Assembly: GCF_025024155.1 (NCBI RefSeq)
Contig: NW_026251730.1
Coordinates: 124,001-188,000 of the forward strand
From: Gamsiella multidivaricata
Taxonomy: Eukaryota > Mortierellomycota > Mortierellomycetes > Mortierellales > Mortierellaceae
Direction: 5' to 3'
Length of the DNA: 64,000 nucleotides
The notes beneath the pieces were generated by a model. It had not been told where the DNA came from. It did no database searches and worked only from the letters and a program-made list of their open reading frames with translations. Within the stretch, counting starts at the first letter, position 1; each line of letters opens with the position of its first letter. Below, piece after piece: positions 1 to 12,980 of the stretch. Both the position numbers and the translations under genes were made by a program.

Positions 1-2248
1 CAGAGACCGATGGAGAGAGAGAGGTGGAGGAGAGTGGGGGGAGGAAGAAGGGGGAAAAGCAGCGAGGACGCTTCATTTTTCTTTTTTTTTTTTTGCGTGG
101 CGCATGTTTACATTCGAATATATATTGTGACTGTTGATTCCACACTTCCCCTGTACTCTCGTCGCAGCGCGTTCAGAAGCACAGCTCTATCAGAATGGCT
201 GGCCGAAACATACGATATGTCAGTGAGACTATCTGAATACCTGGATATGGTGGAGAAAACTCGTACATTGTATGGTAAGAATAAACACAATTATTACCAA
301 ATGAATACACAGCCTTCTTGGATTCTCAATCTGCCTTGACTGATAATGCTTCGAAGTAGCCAAACTCTGGAGTCTTCATCGATCACTCATACAAATATGC
401 GAGTTGTTTTTAAGGGCATGGTTATATTCAAACGTTTGCCGCGGACGCGATTTCAAGGTTGCTTGCACTGTTGTCGAAGTTCTATTTTTTTCAAGTGATC
501 TGCCCCTGCTGCACAGACTCGAAGGAAATAAATTGGAGGCACATGGTGGACCAATGGGAACGCCCTTTGGCCATTACGGTGACGTGTTCCCGCACGTTGG
601 AGAAAACTGCTTCCACCTCATCATCCTTCTTTGTTCTTTTCCCCCCACAACAACAATCTGTCAACAGAAACAACTCCATCCGTTTTCTCATTCAGCCTCA
701 CCTTTATCGTCTTATCCTTCTCAGCTGAAGGTACGCTTATCAGCTCAGCTCATTGTAACATCCCAACACCACTTTCGCTTTGAATCGAGCTCACATACAC
801 GTTCGTTGGAGACGCCACTACACAGCCCTCGTTTTCCTTGTCTATTTTACTGTCATCAAACTGTTGCCACCAACTTTTCCGCTGCTCTTTATGCATCACT
901 ACTCATTCCACAATTCAAAAAGCTTCTTTATTTTATTCTTGCCACCGTTTTTATTTTTCAGCAAATGCACTTTGTGGATACTCTTGGGTGCTACCGTGGA
1001 ATATGCGGCTGTATTTCGCGTATTTGTTTGCATATTCATGTCTCTGAGTTGTCCCGAGGTGCAGTAGGGTTGCTTTGTTATGCGATTGTGCAAATGCATC
1101 AAACAAAAGCGCCTCGGCTGTCAATGGTGTAGGAATCAAAGTGCACCCCCTGTCATCCCATCCTTGGTGCTGTAGTTCAATAGGTTGACATCTACATCAT
1201 CGCTTCGTTCCCAATGGACCTTGTTCACTGTCTTCCCCATACACATATACCCCTCGTTCTCATTCAGCTGGATCCGAGATATTTTTAACTCATCACCCAT
1301 GTTCAATCGGTCATGCTGAATGACGATCAGGTGATCTGTTGCGCTCTCTCTTTCACCCCCCTCTTTCTCCCTACTGACACTTCCCCCTCCATGCCCTCCC
1401 CATTATCCATTATCCGCACTTTTGGCCTTCTTTCATTCCCTTGGAACTCTCGTATGTATATTATGACCATGTTCTGGGGACATTCTTCATGGACATCTGC
1501 CTTACATGGTAGATCAGAGTGCATATGTTTCAGATATAGCACTCAATTGATGCCTTCCCGTTGGAAAGAGGGAATGTGTGCTTTGGCATGCTCTGCCACA
1601 TTAAATTGAATGACATTATGGCATTATGTCGGCGCTATTTGGCGCTCCAAACGTGATCTCAGCCCTTCGATCTCGATTACTATCAATCAAACAAAGCGAT
1701 ATAGAGATACATATGCTCTTGAAGCTGCTACTTACTCTTCTGGAAGAGGAGAGAAGGAAGCATGAGTTCCACGGCTTCTTGCCAATACCAATATAATTGT
1801 CAATTGGATGCTTATTTTTGAGCATTTGTATCTCTGCAATTGGGAGTGGGATGGACGGGACGGGACTGACCTGTGGGCTTTGGATGCGTGGGGCGGGTGG
1901 TTTTGTTCCTTTGTACTGCTTTGCTTCACTTGCGCGTCTCCTTTTTTTCTGCTTTCCTTTTTCTTTTTGCCCTCTTCGTCCTTTTCTTCATCCTTTTGTC
2001 ATCTCCCTTTCCTTTTCATCATTATTTCAACTAATCATCCCTGCTCGGTTCCCTTGTTCCCTCTCTTTCTCTCACTCACTCATTCACTCGCTCTTCGCTC
2101 CTCACATTTCATTTTTTACTAATCATCATTTTGGCCTGCACGTCCGTGCTACCCCTCAAACAATAGCAGTGCAGTAACTGAGCAGCGTCAAATCCGTCCG
2201 TCAGCTCATACATTCCATCCTGCGCCCTACCCTCTAACGTCTGATTCG
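1..2248. other. Left flank with no confident gene; possible stray exon near 167-279
   Basis: No gene could be supported here. Positions about 167-279 could be an internal exon on the + strand. A pyrimidine-rich stretch ends in a cag acceptor near 166, an open frame of about 37 codons follows (helical-looking, containing SEWLAETYDMSVRLSEYLDM), and a gtaag donor lies near 280. I found no matching exons on either side, and two other frames across the same stretch soon reach stops. The gene, if real, probably extends left of the window. The rest (about 300-2248) has only short overlapping open frames without family resemblance. From about 1925 the sequence is strongly C/T-rich, as expected for the leader and promoter of the kinase gene that starts at 2255. 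Confidence 0.3.
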
Positions 2249-2254
2249 ATGACC

Positions 2255-4912
2255 ATGGAACTGCGAGTGGGCAACAAGTACAGAATCGGCCGCAAAATCG
2301 GCTCTGGCTCCTTTGGCGACATCTACCTTGGTAAGCAAATCTTGATCGCATCTTGCGCTTTCATTACTTTTCATCAGTTGTCTTTTTTGTCGATATACCT
2401 CATTCTTGGCAACGTGCTGCCTTTCTGGGCCCATTTTGTGCTCCTATCCCCAGCACTACCGAAGCCTTCATTTTTCGACTTATCTGCCCACTTGATTGAT
2501 ATGCAGGTTTTAATGAAGCCCTCATGGCTCATTATAGCTCAAAATTATAAACCCCCAAAGAGTCCCCTACTGTGTCATATGTCCGACACCTGGCTCCCAT
2601 ATTTCTTCAACCAATTTATCAAAGAATGGGTAATGGCTGTGTGGAGCCTGGACTCACACCATGAGACATGAAGCTCGGAATAGTGCGGTATCATCGTGGA
2701 AACAGTCAGAGCATGGGAACAAGAGCGTATGGGTGTCTGTGGCGGGGCTCGGTGGTCAATGTTTCGCTCTCGATTGCGCTCTTTTTTTTTTTCTTAATTT
2801 TTTTTCGAGCTATTACGCTGAACGAAAGATACCTCCTGAACGCAAAAAACCAACCATACTCCTCTCTGCCTTCTCTGCCTTCTCTGCCACTTTTTCACTT
2901 TTTTTTTTTTTTTTTTTTTTTTGTTGCGCATGACACTCAAAAACAGCAGCACACGCCTCCTGGCTCTCACTATTGCTTCTTTTTTCATGATCTCGATTGT
3001 GCCCATTTCTTTTGGAGCATCATTGGGCTGCCCTTTGTATGTCTCACTAGGATTTGCTAATTGCCAACCTCGATGCATACTATTGTCGCTGGACTAATGA
3101 AAATTGGCGTGCGCCTTACTAACCTTGTCGGGTATACTCTTGTGGTTTTTTCTTTTCTTTTCCAGGCACGAGTATTGTCAATGGCGAAGAAGTGGCTATC
3201 AAACTGGAGTCCATCAAAGCAAAGCATCCACAGCTGGAATATGAGGCACGAGTATACAAGACGTTGGCAGGCGGAATCGGCATCCCCTTTATTCGCTGGT
3301 TTGGAACGGAATGCGACTACAATGCCATGGTCATGGATCTCCTCGGACCAAGTTTGGAGGACCTATTCAACTTCTGCAGCAGAAAGTTCTCTCTGAAGAC
3401 AGTTCTTTTGCTGGCGGATCAACTGGTATGTGCTATCTTATCTTGTCTTGTCCATCTGCTCTTTTCCTCGTCTTCCTCATTGCGCCGCTCCACTCCTGCC
3501 GCACTGCAATCCCTTTTGTCTCCGCCTTTTCTTTTATTTTTTATTCAGCCCATGAGGGCAGTTTGAACAGTGTTGGATTTCCCAGCCCCTTTGTTTCAGT
3601 CACGGTAACTAACCAAGGTTTTTGGTTGTGTCCGTGTCTCAACATCATTTTAGATTTCACGCATCGAATACATCCATTCCAAGAACTTTATTCACCGTGA
3701 CATCAAACCCGACAACTTCTTGATGGGTATTGGCAAGCGTGGAAACCAGGTGTATGTCATCGACTTTGGGCTGGCCAAAAAGTACCGCGACCCCAAGAGC
3801 CACCTGCACATTCCTTACAGAGAGAACAAGAACCTGACGGGAACAGCCCGTTATGCCAGTATCAATACCCATCTGGGAGTTGGTATGTAACCGTGCCAAA
3901 TCATATTGAGTTCAATGGGTGTTGAATCTACCATTACAATGCAATTGAACAACAACTCACTACTGCACTCTTTGCATTGGAAAATAGAACAATCACGTCG
4001 AGATGATTTGGAGTCGTTGTCATACGTGATGATGTACTTTTGCAGAGGATCACTTCCATGGCAGGGACTGAAGGCGGCGACTAAGAAACAAAAGTACGAC
4101 CGTATCATGGAGAAGAAGATGACGACATCAACGGACATACTCTGCCGCGGTTTCCCTCAAGAGTTTGCCATCTACCTGAACTATGTCCGCTCGCTCCGCT
4201 TTGACGACAAGCCTGACTACTCGTACTTACGCAAGCTGTTCCGCGACCTCTTTGTTCGCGAGGGTTTCCAATATGACTATGTCTTTGACTGGACCATCTA
4301 CAAATACGTACGTACCATGAAGCAGTATGATCGATCTATGGCTCTATCTATGTGTTTGCCGATGGCCACTATCTCATCCTTATTTATATATCAATTTTCT
4401 TTAATCATTGAAATAGGAGAAAGAAAGCACCCGTAGCCAGCAGATGGCCATGCAGCAGCCTCAGGTTCAGCAGCAGCCACTACCACCACAACAGGACGAG
4501 GTAAACGACATGTCAATTGTGACTTCTTGAAACGGAACTCAGTTGATGTATTTTATTTTCCTTATATGGCTCTTGTTTTTCATACGTGGTCCATGTTTAC
4601 TTGTCTAATCAATCAATCAATCAATCAATAGCAGAAATACCAGCAGTACTACCAGCAGCCGGTGAGGACAGTGAGGAACGAACAGCCGATGATGCAGCCG
4701 ATGGGGGCGCACGTAGAGCCTCGTCGCCGCCTGCAAGTGCCGCCTCCGAACCAATCGATGCCTCAGGGACAGGACCAGGGCAACGATCCACGCGTAAATC
4801 CTTCAGACCGAATGTAAGCTTCTCGCAAGTGCTGTCTTTTTTTCACTTTGCCATTGGCGCTTTTTGGGCAATGGAAGAAATCAGTTTTATTCTCAGGACA
4901 ACGCCAACTTGA
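2255..4912 (+). CDS. hhp1: Casein kinase 1 (CK1 delta/epsilon, Hhp1-like)
   Basis: Serine/threonine kinase of the CK1 family, which acts in DNA repair, membrane traffic, cell-cycle and clock control. Proposed exons: 2255-2330, 3166-3425, 3654-3882, 3988-4307, 4417-4500, 4632-4813 and 4897-4912, giving 388 residues in a consistent phase. The protein opens [20 protein letters not shown], almost identical to the family N-terminus, so I prefer the ATG at 2255 over the in-frame ATG at 2249. Visible motifs are the glycine loop [11 protein letters not shown], the catalytic lysine in [18 protein letters not shown], the DFG in [12 protein letters not shown], and the CK1-specific [14 protein letters not shown] and [13 protein letters not shown]. 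The kinase core is followed by a Q/P-rich tail of about 90 residues, as in CK1 delta/epsilon. Intron 1 is 835 bases, much longer than the other five. The last acceptor (4896 versus 4884) is uncertain and changes only the final few residues. Confidence 0.95.
4606..4629 (+). repeat. (AATC)n tetranucleotide microsatellite in CK1 intron 5
   Basis: About six tandem AATC units run right up to the tag acceptor at 4629-4631 of the casein kinase gene, so length changes would sit directly against a splice site. Confidence 0.85.
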
Positions 4913-6823
4913 CATAACAACGTAAACAACAATAATTGGAGCGGACTGCCTAAAGAAGAAACAACCTCGTTAAGTCCGCGTAGCCGAGGAGGGACGAGAA
5001 TGAATACAAGATCAACGGAGCAACAGGAGCAGCACTTTCACATTGCACCAGTAACTAGTGTGAAATCGTGATAGTGCTATTAAGGGCTCCTCCTATTGAG
5101 TCTACCAACGACTCGTTTGGCTCATTGGCAAGCAACAACGACTCGACCGATATGTGCACCAACACCTATACAAACATACAGTTGCCTACCAACCAACAGA
5201 CTAGGCATTTTACGGACAAAGATTGACCTTGAACACAGCGCAGCTTCGTTTGACTTGATTCCTTTTTTCCTCGAATTTTCGCTCTGAAAAATGCACTGTT
5301 TACTGGTTGTACTTACATGCTTAACCTTTTTGTTCGCATACGATTTGGCTTTGTTAGGTATCAACCCTGAGTTGACGGATGACGGACAGGGACTATCTTT
5401 TTGTTTTTGGTACCGACGATAATTCTTAGGCAGCGGACTTCTTCCTGTTTATGGTGGTTTTCATGAGTAGAAGGCAACGAAGATCGCCGTAATAGGGTCA
5501 AGGATGGCAGCGTACTCAGACAAGCACACAAACACAAACACAAACATACAGACAAACGCAAACCCTTTCTTTTTTCCTTTCGACAACTTTATTAAGAGAA
5601 AGAGAAAGAGAAAGAGAAAAAGAAGGTGGAAGAATAATGGCAGAAAACACATTTACTCAATTATAAAAAAAAAAAATCAGCCCATCAGGCTATTCAACGA
5701 AGAGCAATAACAACATCAGCTTTGGTCTTTGCTGCGATCGATGCGATGCTTGGGCCGATAAGGATATGAAGGATGAAGGAGCGAGCAATCGAAAGGAGCC
5801 CTTTGGTCAACGATGTCTATGCGTATAACAAGCTTTGTCTACTGTTGCTGTTTGTAAGGCATACAGATTGATAATATGGGCCATTGAAATTGAAAGGGAA
5901 GAAATTAGAAAACTAGAATCCAGTTTAATCTGATACAGAATGATAGACGAAGAGGGTTATCTATCGCTAAATGAAATCGGTCAAGTAGGGTCAATATCTT
6001 TAATACCCTGATTGTGAGTGCGTGCATAAGTGCGTTTGTGTAGGGACAGGATGTGTGCAGGAGGGTATGTCGCATGGCATGGCTCTTATGGCTTTGCATG
6101 GGGTTGGTGTGACATACGATTTGTGTGATGGGAAAAAAAAAAGCAACAGCGAACAGGGCTCTGTCTGGCCCTTTGTGCTTCCATGACCGTTTCCTCTTTT
6201 TTCTCATTTGTTCATTCATTCCGCTTGGACCTGTGTCAACTCGACTCATTCCTTTCTTCCTTCCCTCGGCAAGTGAAGCAAGATGTGCGCCACGCATTTA
6301 TCTTGGTCTTTCGTTATCCATGGTGGACAGCCTTGGTATCTCACTATATTAAGCTCGTTGTTTTGCTCACTCCTTTTTTCTCTTTGCCGATGCATCGTTT
6401 TGGTGGCAACTCCGATCGTTCCTTGGTTGCTTCTACAGGTATCCGCATCTTCTGTGAATTGCATTAAATAAGGTCTGTAACAGCATCTACCAGTATCGGT
6501 GCGTATCGAACGTGTTGCGCTCTTGTCCTACTGTTGATCGAACTATAAGGCTTTTTTATCTGACGCTGTCTTTTTTTCTATGTGATAATGTGATAATGTG
6601 ATAATGCAATAGGAGCGCCAAAGAGGAGTAAGCTTCTTTTGTGGTTCTGTAAGCAAGCATGAACATAAGTATATGAGTAAAACGTGAGCATACAACGATA
6701 CGACCGAGTGCAAGCCCTGTGCAACAACGACACACCCTAAACAAGAGTAACAAACAACAATAAGAACAGAGGTACAAACACGGCATGAACAGGAGCCCAA
6801 GGCAGGAGAAATACACACACGTC

Positions 6824-6915
6824 CCAGGACCAGGACCAGGACTAGGACTAGGACCAGGAACAGGAACAGGAACAGCAACAGGAACAGGAACAGCAACAGG
6901 AACAGGAACAGGTCC
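6824..6915 (+). repeat. Hexanucleotide tandem repeat (AGGACC / AGGAAC / AGCAAC variants)
   Basis: About fifteen imperfect six-base units run in blocks: AGGACC and AGGACT first, then AGGAAC, with interspersed AGCAAC. The period of six keeps any frame open, which explains the meaningless open frames over it on both strands. Confidence 0.9.
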
Positions 6916-7083
6916 AGTATTTGGCATAAGAGTCAAACGGGAAACACCACGAAAGATCAAAGCACGATATCATCGCAATAAGCACATGGAAGATTCGTCT
7001 CCCCTTTGCCTTTTCCCCTCTTTCCTTTTCCTCTTCCTCACCGCCGTAACTCGTCCCGCTGCCTCGACTTTTCCCATCTGCTC

Positions 7084-7147
7084 TAACTCGTCTCCTCTTC
7101 CTCTTCTTCTTCCTCTTCTTCTTCTTCCTCCTCTTCTTCTTCTCCTC
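7084..7147 (+). repeat. Polypyrimidine (CTT/CCT) tract
   Basis: An almost uninterrupted C/T run of about 60 bases lies about 580 bases upstream of the RRM/YTH start codon. It could be part of a promoter or leader; no specific binding site can be named. Confidence 0.8.
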
Positions 7148-7725
7148 CCACATTGTGAATCCTTCTTCTGCCTCTCTTACCTCTCCTTCTCTCACCCTTC
7201 CTTTTCCTTATCTTACCCCTGATTCTTTCTTTGTGCCAACCTCTTTATCCATCCGACACTTCGCGTACCATCTGCTCAGGGCAACTGTACCGGCAACGCT
7301 ACTGCGAATAACAACATTTACCGATAACGGCCAGACACACAACCTTAACATCCTCAAGGACGAGGGCAAGAACGCCATCTGCTTTAGTTTCTACGCCCTG
7401 CCCTCACTGTTTTGAGCTCCCTCCTCTCCGTGCGACATCGGCAACCGTACGACTTAACACAAACGTCCGCTCAGGCAACACAAGAGCCGCTCAAGCAAGC
7501 AACAACCCTCGTCATCGTCCCTCCGCTCCAGTAGCGTTATCTAGTCCAAATTCTCAACCATCAATCAACCTTGCTCTCGCCCAACTGCCGGGGCAATCCC
7601 AAGTACCCTTTGCATCTTCCTCTCACTCTTTCTTCTTTAGCCCCAGCTCTATACATTCGTATAGCCTGCACCATCTGCATCCACCGCTTTCGCCGCCTCC
7701 ACTACCACAATTTCATCCCTCGAGC

Positions 7726-10700
7726 ATGATTCCGTACTATCCTGCTGTATATATCGGGCCCAACGGCGAACAGTTTCCCGTGGGATATCATCCACCGCCC
7801 ATGGCTCTGCCCTATGAACAACACCAGCAGCAGCAGCACGCTTCACCTCAAAACTCGCGTCAATACCGCCCAACTGCACACCAGCACCAGCACCAGCATC
7901 ATCCTCAGCATCATCCACGCGCGCAACAGCATGCCCTACACCAGCATTCTCAGCAGCAACATTCACAGCACTTTCAAGGACACCAGAACGGTCCATTTCC
8001 AATCCATGGGCCAACGAGTACGCCCCTATCTTTTGTGGGTACAACCATCAAGCCAACCAGCTTCTCTGGACAATCCACGCTCGAAAGCATCTCTACGCCC
8101 AATATGCACCAGCTCAAATCTTCTGCGTCACTCGGGAGCATAGGGTCCAGCTCTTCTGGATCCTCGGGCGATAAGGGCGATTCCGAGGGAGGCGATACAT
8201 TCAACAGCCACGAAGACAGCAGCTCAACCAACCTTTCTCCCGCGGTTTCACTACCCGCCCTCCGTGCACCTGCCCCAGATTACCCCTCTCCGGCACAACC
8301 ATCGGCCAAAACCTCCTTTCCGTCGTCTTTGACGGCCGCTGCTTGTACAGGGTCACAGCAGACACAAACGTCACACCACTCAAATCCTCCCAGCAGTTCC
8401 GCCTCTTCCGCCATGGGAACGATATCGCCAGCAGCGGTAGCGGATACAGGCACACAGGGAAATGCTGCTGTCTCTGATACCGGCAAAGCCAGCGCTCATA
8501 TGACCCCTGCTACTGCTGGCGGCGGCAGCGGCAATGAAAACTACCCTTCTACGACTGATCCTGCGGCTAATACGTATGAAACGGCTGCTGTTCAGGGGCA
8601 GCAAGCAGAGGAAGAAGTTGTAGGCGAACGTGATGGGCTGCAGGAGCAACCGAAACAACAGGAAGCTGTATCTCCACCCTCTTCTTCACAGCACCAACAT
8701 CAACAACAGCAACAACACTTACAGCAGCCATTCGGACAATACCCCAGCCCTTACTCTGCCCCACACTCAGTTGGTCCACACTCTGGCTCACACCAATCGC
8801 CATATCCTCAGCCCTCCCATCGATCTGCTCCTGCATCCCCTTACTATCCTTCGCGTCAAAATCCTAACCACTCCAAGCCGCTCTCAGGCCAGCAAGGTCA
8901 AGGGCCCGGTATTCATGGTGCAATGGCCCTCCCTCAGGGCCCTGCCCCCAGTCAGCAAGCTTATGGAGCACCTCCCCCCTTCTTTGGTCCTACCGTCCCT
9001 CCAATGCCGCCCTCACCGGGGTCACGTCGTACAGCTGTATACCCGGGCCAGGCACCGGTCCCTCCCGGATCACATCCATTTTCGATGCCAACTGGCGGTC
9101 GGCCTGGTCAGCAGTTTCATTCCCCATCAGGCTATAAGCAGCCCTTTACGAACCAAGGATACCCGCAGGATTTTCAACATTCGGGATACTACGCGACACC
9201 CGAAGGCTGGCATCAAATTCCCACGCCCGCATTACAAAAGAAACCGAAGGAGCTGGACAAGGCGATGTGGGTGGGTAACGTTCTAAACGATACAACTCTC
9301 GCCGAGCTGCAAGCGATCTTTGAGGCTGAACCGACAGAGGCTGAGGGAGATATTCAGCACGACATACCAGAGGTAAAAATCATCTATCTCAATTAATCCA
9401 TACTGTGCTCTGAGGCGATATTATACAGTTAGCATGAAATCTCATGTCGGTTTGTCCTTCTATGCATTTAATCCTACAGAGCATATTTATTTTGTCGAAA
9501 TCCAATTGCGCGTTCGTCAATTACTCAAGCCACGAGGCGGTCGATCGTGCTGTCCAACGATTTCACGATAGAGAGTTCAAAAACACTCGGCTTGTCTGCC
9601 GGCCTCGAAAGGACCCGGGTTCAGATCCATACTCGAACAAGATCGCGTCTCTTGGCCGATTTCAGCACCAGCAGCGCCACCCACAGCATCAGCAGCAACA
9701 TGAGCAACCGCCATACATACCGGATTCCATGGGATACTATGGCAGTGACCAGCCTTTGTTAACGCAACGCTTGGAGACTGGCGATAGCCACCGCGACATC
9801 TCTGAGGTGCAAAGCAGGATGGAGAGGATGCGCCTGGAAGGCGGCAGCCCGATGCTGGATAGCTCTTCGAGCGGAGGAGAAGGCTCGACCTTAGGTCCAT
9901 CTCAACACAAAGAGAGAGGAAGCTCGAAAAAGTCGCGATCCACCACATCTCTGGAGTACGCGGAGTCACGGTTCTTTATTCTAAAGAGTTTGAATGAGGA
10001 GGATCTTAAGCTGAGTGTTCAATATGGAATCTGGGCTACACAGGACCACCTTGTACCCATCCTCAACGAGGCGTTTTCGGTATATCATAACGGTTTCTCA
10101 TGCGTGAAAATCGTCGGTGTGTACATCCGGTCTTGTATTGTAAATGGTTTGCTAACCTTTAGTGTTTGATCCCTTTTCTTGTGTTCCCGTGCGCCTTTTT
10201 TTTTTAGAACACGAAGAACGTGTACCTTGTATTCAGTGCAAACAAGAGCGGCGAATTCTTTGGCTATGCTCGGTAATACCTTTGGAGCCCTCTACCATGA
10301 CGCCTATCCTTGTTATTTTCATTCTTGAGGCGAGTTCTGCGAGTGTTACATCCGTGACGCTGACTATGACCTACATTTGGGATCTTCGTGTGTCTATAGA
10401 ATGCTAGACCACATCTCCACAGAGAATGAGCGCGCAATTACAACAGGCAGAGAGAACGAGATATGGCAGCCAGCGACGGAAGATCTTCCATTGTCGCCTG
10501 AGATGAAGGCTGCCATGCTGGCGGAGATCGAGCAGGCAGCCAAAGAGGGTCGACAGATCACAAACGAGGAAGCAGCGGTCATTGCCCGCAACTCGACGAC
10601 CACAAAGTCCTGGGGAATTCGATTTCCTATTCAGTGGATGCACGTGTAAGTGTATGGACGAAGCAGATGTGCACGTTCCCCGACCACGTTTATGGCAAAT

Positions 10701-12589
10701 GTTCAAAGTGCAATAATTGATTACGTGAGGGTGGTTGTTGATATGTGCATTTTGTTATTTATGTTCAATTAGTCATAAGGTCCCGTTCTCAAAGACGACG
10801 CACATGTTGAACCCGCTGTACGAGAATAGAGAGATCAAAGTTTCGAAGGATGGGACGGAAGTCGACCCAGCCATTGGGGAGCGGCTTTTGGAACTGTTCA
10901 AGAAACCAAATTGCAGCAACCGACGGGGACGGAGTAGCGTGAGCGGACAGGGTAGCAGGTCTGACTCCGATGGTAGCCGCCGATCCAGTGTGGCAGAAGA
11001 ATTATCGTCGCTTGCACCTCCGCAGTCTCATAGAAGCGCATCATCACGACGGTCTAGTATCATGAGCACCCGATCGGCGGGATCCGGAGGCGGTGACAGA
11101 CGCACATCCATCGATCCATCGCGGGCACCGGGCTCCAGCTACAAAAACACGCATTCGTCTATGCATATGACGAACAGAGGTCATTTCAGTGGCGACGTAA
11201 ATCAGCCGTATTCAGGTGCAGGTGGCTATCGGGGCTCCCCTAGACATGGTCACTTTGGATCACACAGCAGCCATGGATCAAACACCTCACAGGGACCGTT
11301 CGCGGCGGATCAGTATCCGGATCAGCAAAGATCAGGCTGGGGCAACAAACCAAACTACAGAGGTGGTGGTCCTGGTGGCTACGGTACTTCATCCATGAGT
11401 GGCGCAGGAATGCAAGGAGGCTTTTACCAGCAGGATCACTCGCCAAATCATCGCAAGGGCGGCTCTGGAGGTCCCGGCGGAAAGTACGGCTCGTCATACC
11501 ACCCATCGTCTCAACACGGTGGATATGAGAACCCGCCCTTTCACTTACCACATGCACCTCGGCGTCATACAGGACTTCAGCACCATTCCTATCCTGGTTC
11601 ATACCGGCCTAATATGTCTTCGCCTGCTGCTGATCCGTCTCTGGGCGGAAACTCTGGATATAAACATGATGTAGGAGGCGCGCCGCCAGGATCGGGTGGC
11701 CCTGCAGGTCAACAGGATCAAAGCTATTCTGGCAGATCGAGAGGTGGACCTATCCCGCCGGGTGCACACATTCCACCGAATCAACTCGGAGGACAGCCCA
11801 TTTTGACTCATCCAGGCGTATACAATGGACAAGGGCCACCTGTGGGATATCCTGCGCCATTTCCTCCTCCAGGATATCCGATGATGCCACCCTACATGGG
11901 ATACCCGTATGTTCCTGGTCCCAATCCATTTATACATGGTACAATTGCGTGGCATCCGGGACAAGGGCCCCCCATGCCTGCGGGCATGATCTCTGGCGCA
12001 GGAATGGTGACCGGTCATCCGACATCAATGCCTATGATCCCTGGAGCAGGGGGCGAAGGAGGACATGGCATGGAAGGCATGGTGCCATTATTTGGATACG
12101 ATGGCGTTGCGTATGGGTATGTACCAGCTGAAGAGGCATACCATCAGGTACGTGTTGAATGTATTATTGCGACTGACCTTTTACTCGTATGAATGGATTG
12201 AGATCTGGTCCTTACACATTTTTTTACATTTTTTATACTATTGGCGTTTTTCATAGTCGATGACTGGGTATGGCTACATGTCTCACGATCCTCATGCTTC
12301 TGAGCAAGCAGATGTGGAGGCGCACATAAACAGCGATGAAGAATTGACAGGAACAGGTAGTAAGGGGAATGACCAGGGAGCGGACGATGCTGGCGTCACA
12401 ACGGAGAATGTCGAGGAAGGTTCTGAGAGCCATGATCAGAGGGGACGCCAGGCCCAGTCGCAATCATTTACAGACTCTGCCAAACATGATACAGAAGATC
12501 GGCAGCAAGACTATGCCTCAACGTCAGCAGCCTCCGACCAAGCAACAAGTGGTGCAGGGGATGATGTCGTCGGAAAAGAGGAACGATGA
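7726..12589 (+). CDS. RRM and YTH domain RNA-binding protein (putative m6A reader, YTHDC1-like)
   Basis: Proposed exons: 7726-9372, 9480-10079, 10208-10272, 10400-10645, 10773-12147 and 12257-12589, giving 1421 residues with all phases matching. The first 500 residues are disordered and rich in Q, H, S and P. An RRM follows (about 515-610): it begins MWVGNVLNDTTLAELQAIF and, after intron 1, has CAFVNYSSHEAVDRAVQRF, an RNP1-like strand. A YTH domain spans about 711-899, beginning RFFILKSLNEEDLKLSVQYG, with VYLVFSANKSGEFFGYAR and then PIQWMHVHKVPFSKTTHMLN. Tryptophans in GIWAT and NEIW sit where the m6A-binding aromatic cage lies in YTHDC1. The segment between the YTH halves has an insertion with SPEMKAAMLAEIEQAAKEG. 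The C-terminal 500 residues are G/S/P/Y/Q-rich and likely to phase separate. By family knowledge it should bind m6A-modified RNA; the added RRM suggests dual RNA recognition. Intron 1 begins without an immediate stop, so the first exon reads on briefly. Confidence 0.9.
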
Positions 12590-12980
12590 CACATAACACC
12601 CGTTTGAGAGCTAGAAGCAGAGAGAGTCGCAAGCTTGATGCAGCTGCAGGGGAGGGATTGAGATGAGGTATTGACGACTTGTCAGTAGAGAGACGAGCAC
12701 AAAGAGATGAAATGAATGAAGAGAATGAAGAACTTTCTTTTTCTTTTAATACTCTGCCGATGACTATACTATGTGTGCTAAATATTGATCTACGGGTAGT
12801 TAGTCTTTCAATGTTATGAAACACCACAAACTGCTTCGCCCACGTTCGTCAGCTCAAGCGTCCTATTTTTAAATTGGCAAGGGCAGTAATATCATGCTCG
12901 AAGCGAAGCCTTTGAGGTTTTTGACTCTCTACTTATTTTATTGATAGCGTCTTTGTGTATGTCTATGGATGGATGATGCT
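12590..12980. other. Convergent 3' ends of the YTH and sulfatase genes
   Basis: Both neighbouring genes end here facing each other. A/T-rich stretches near 12735-12790 and 12867-12945 are suitable for 3' end formation. No gene seen. Confidence 0.6.

Larger units (their letters stand above)
4913..7725. other. Intergenic region between CK1 and the RRM/YTH gene
   Basis: No gene seen in 2.8 kb. It holds the 3' end of CK1, an AAAGAG-type repeat near 5594-5625, a GGAACA-type hexamer array at 6824-6915 and a CTT/CCT-rich tract at about 7084-7147. Open frames across the hexamer array encode only simple PG/TG or VP repeats and look like by-products of the repeat. The last few hundred bases are pyrimidine- and A/C-rich and probably form the long leader of the gene starting at 7726. 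Confidence 0.6.

Noticed and set aside
404..1132. 242-codon + strand open frame
   Set aside because: Starts ahead of no splice or family signal, is rich in Ser/Leu/Phe from pyrimidine-rich DNA, and overlaps several equally long frames; no domain resemblance.
6556..7222. Open frames encoding VPVPVAVPV, TGTGTATG or CSCSC repeats on both strands
   Set aside because: They are translations of the hexamer array at 6824-6915, which cannot produce stops in any frame.
8630..9286. 218-codon + strand frame inside the RRM/YTH gene
   Set aside because: Shadow of exon 1, whose frame leads into the RRM and YTH domains.
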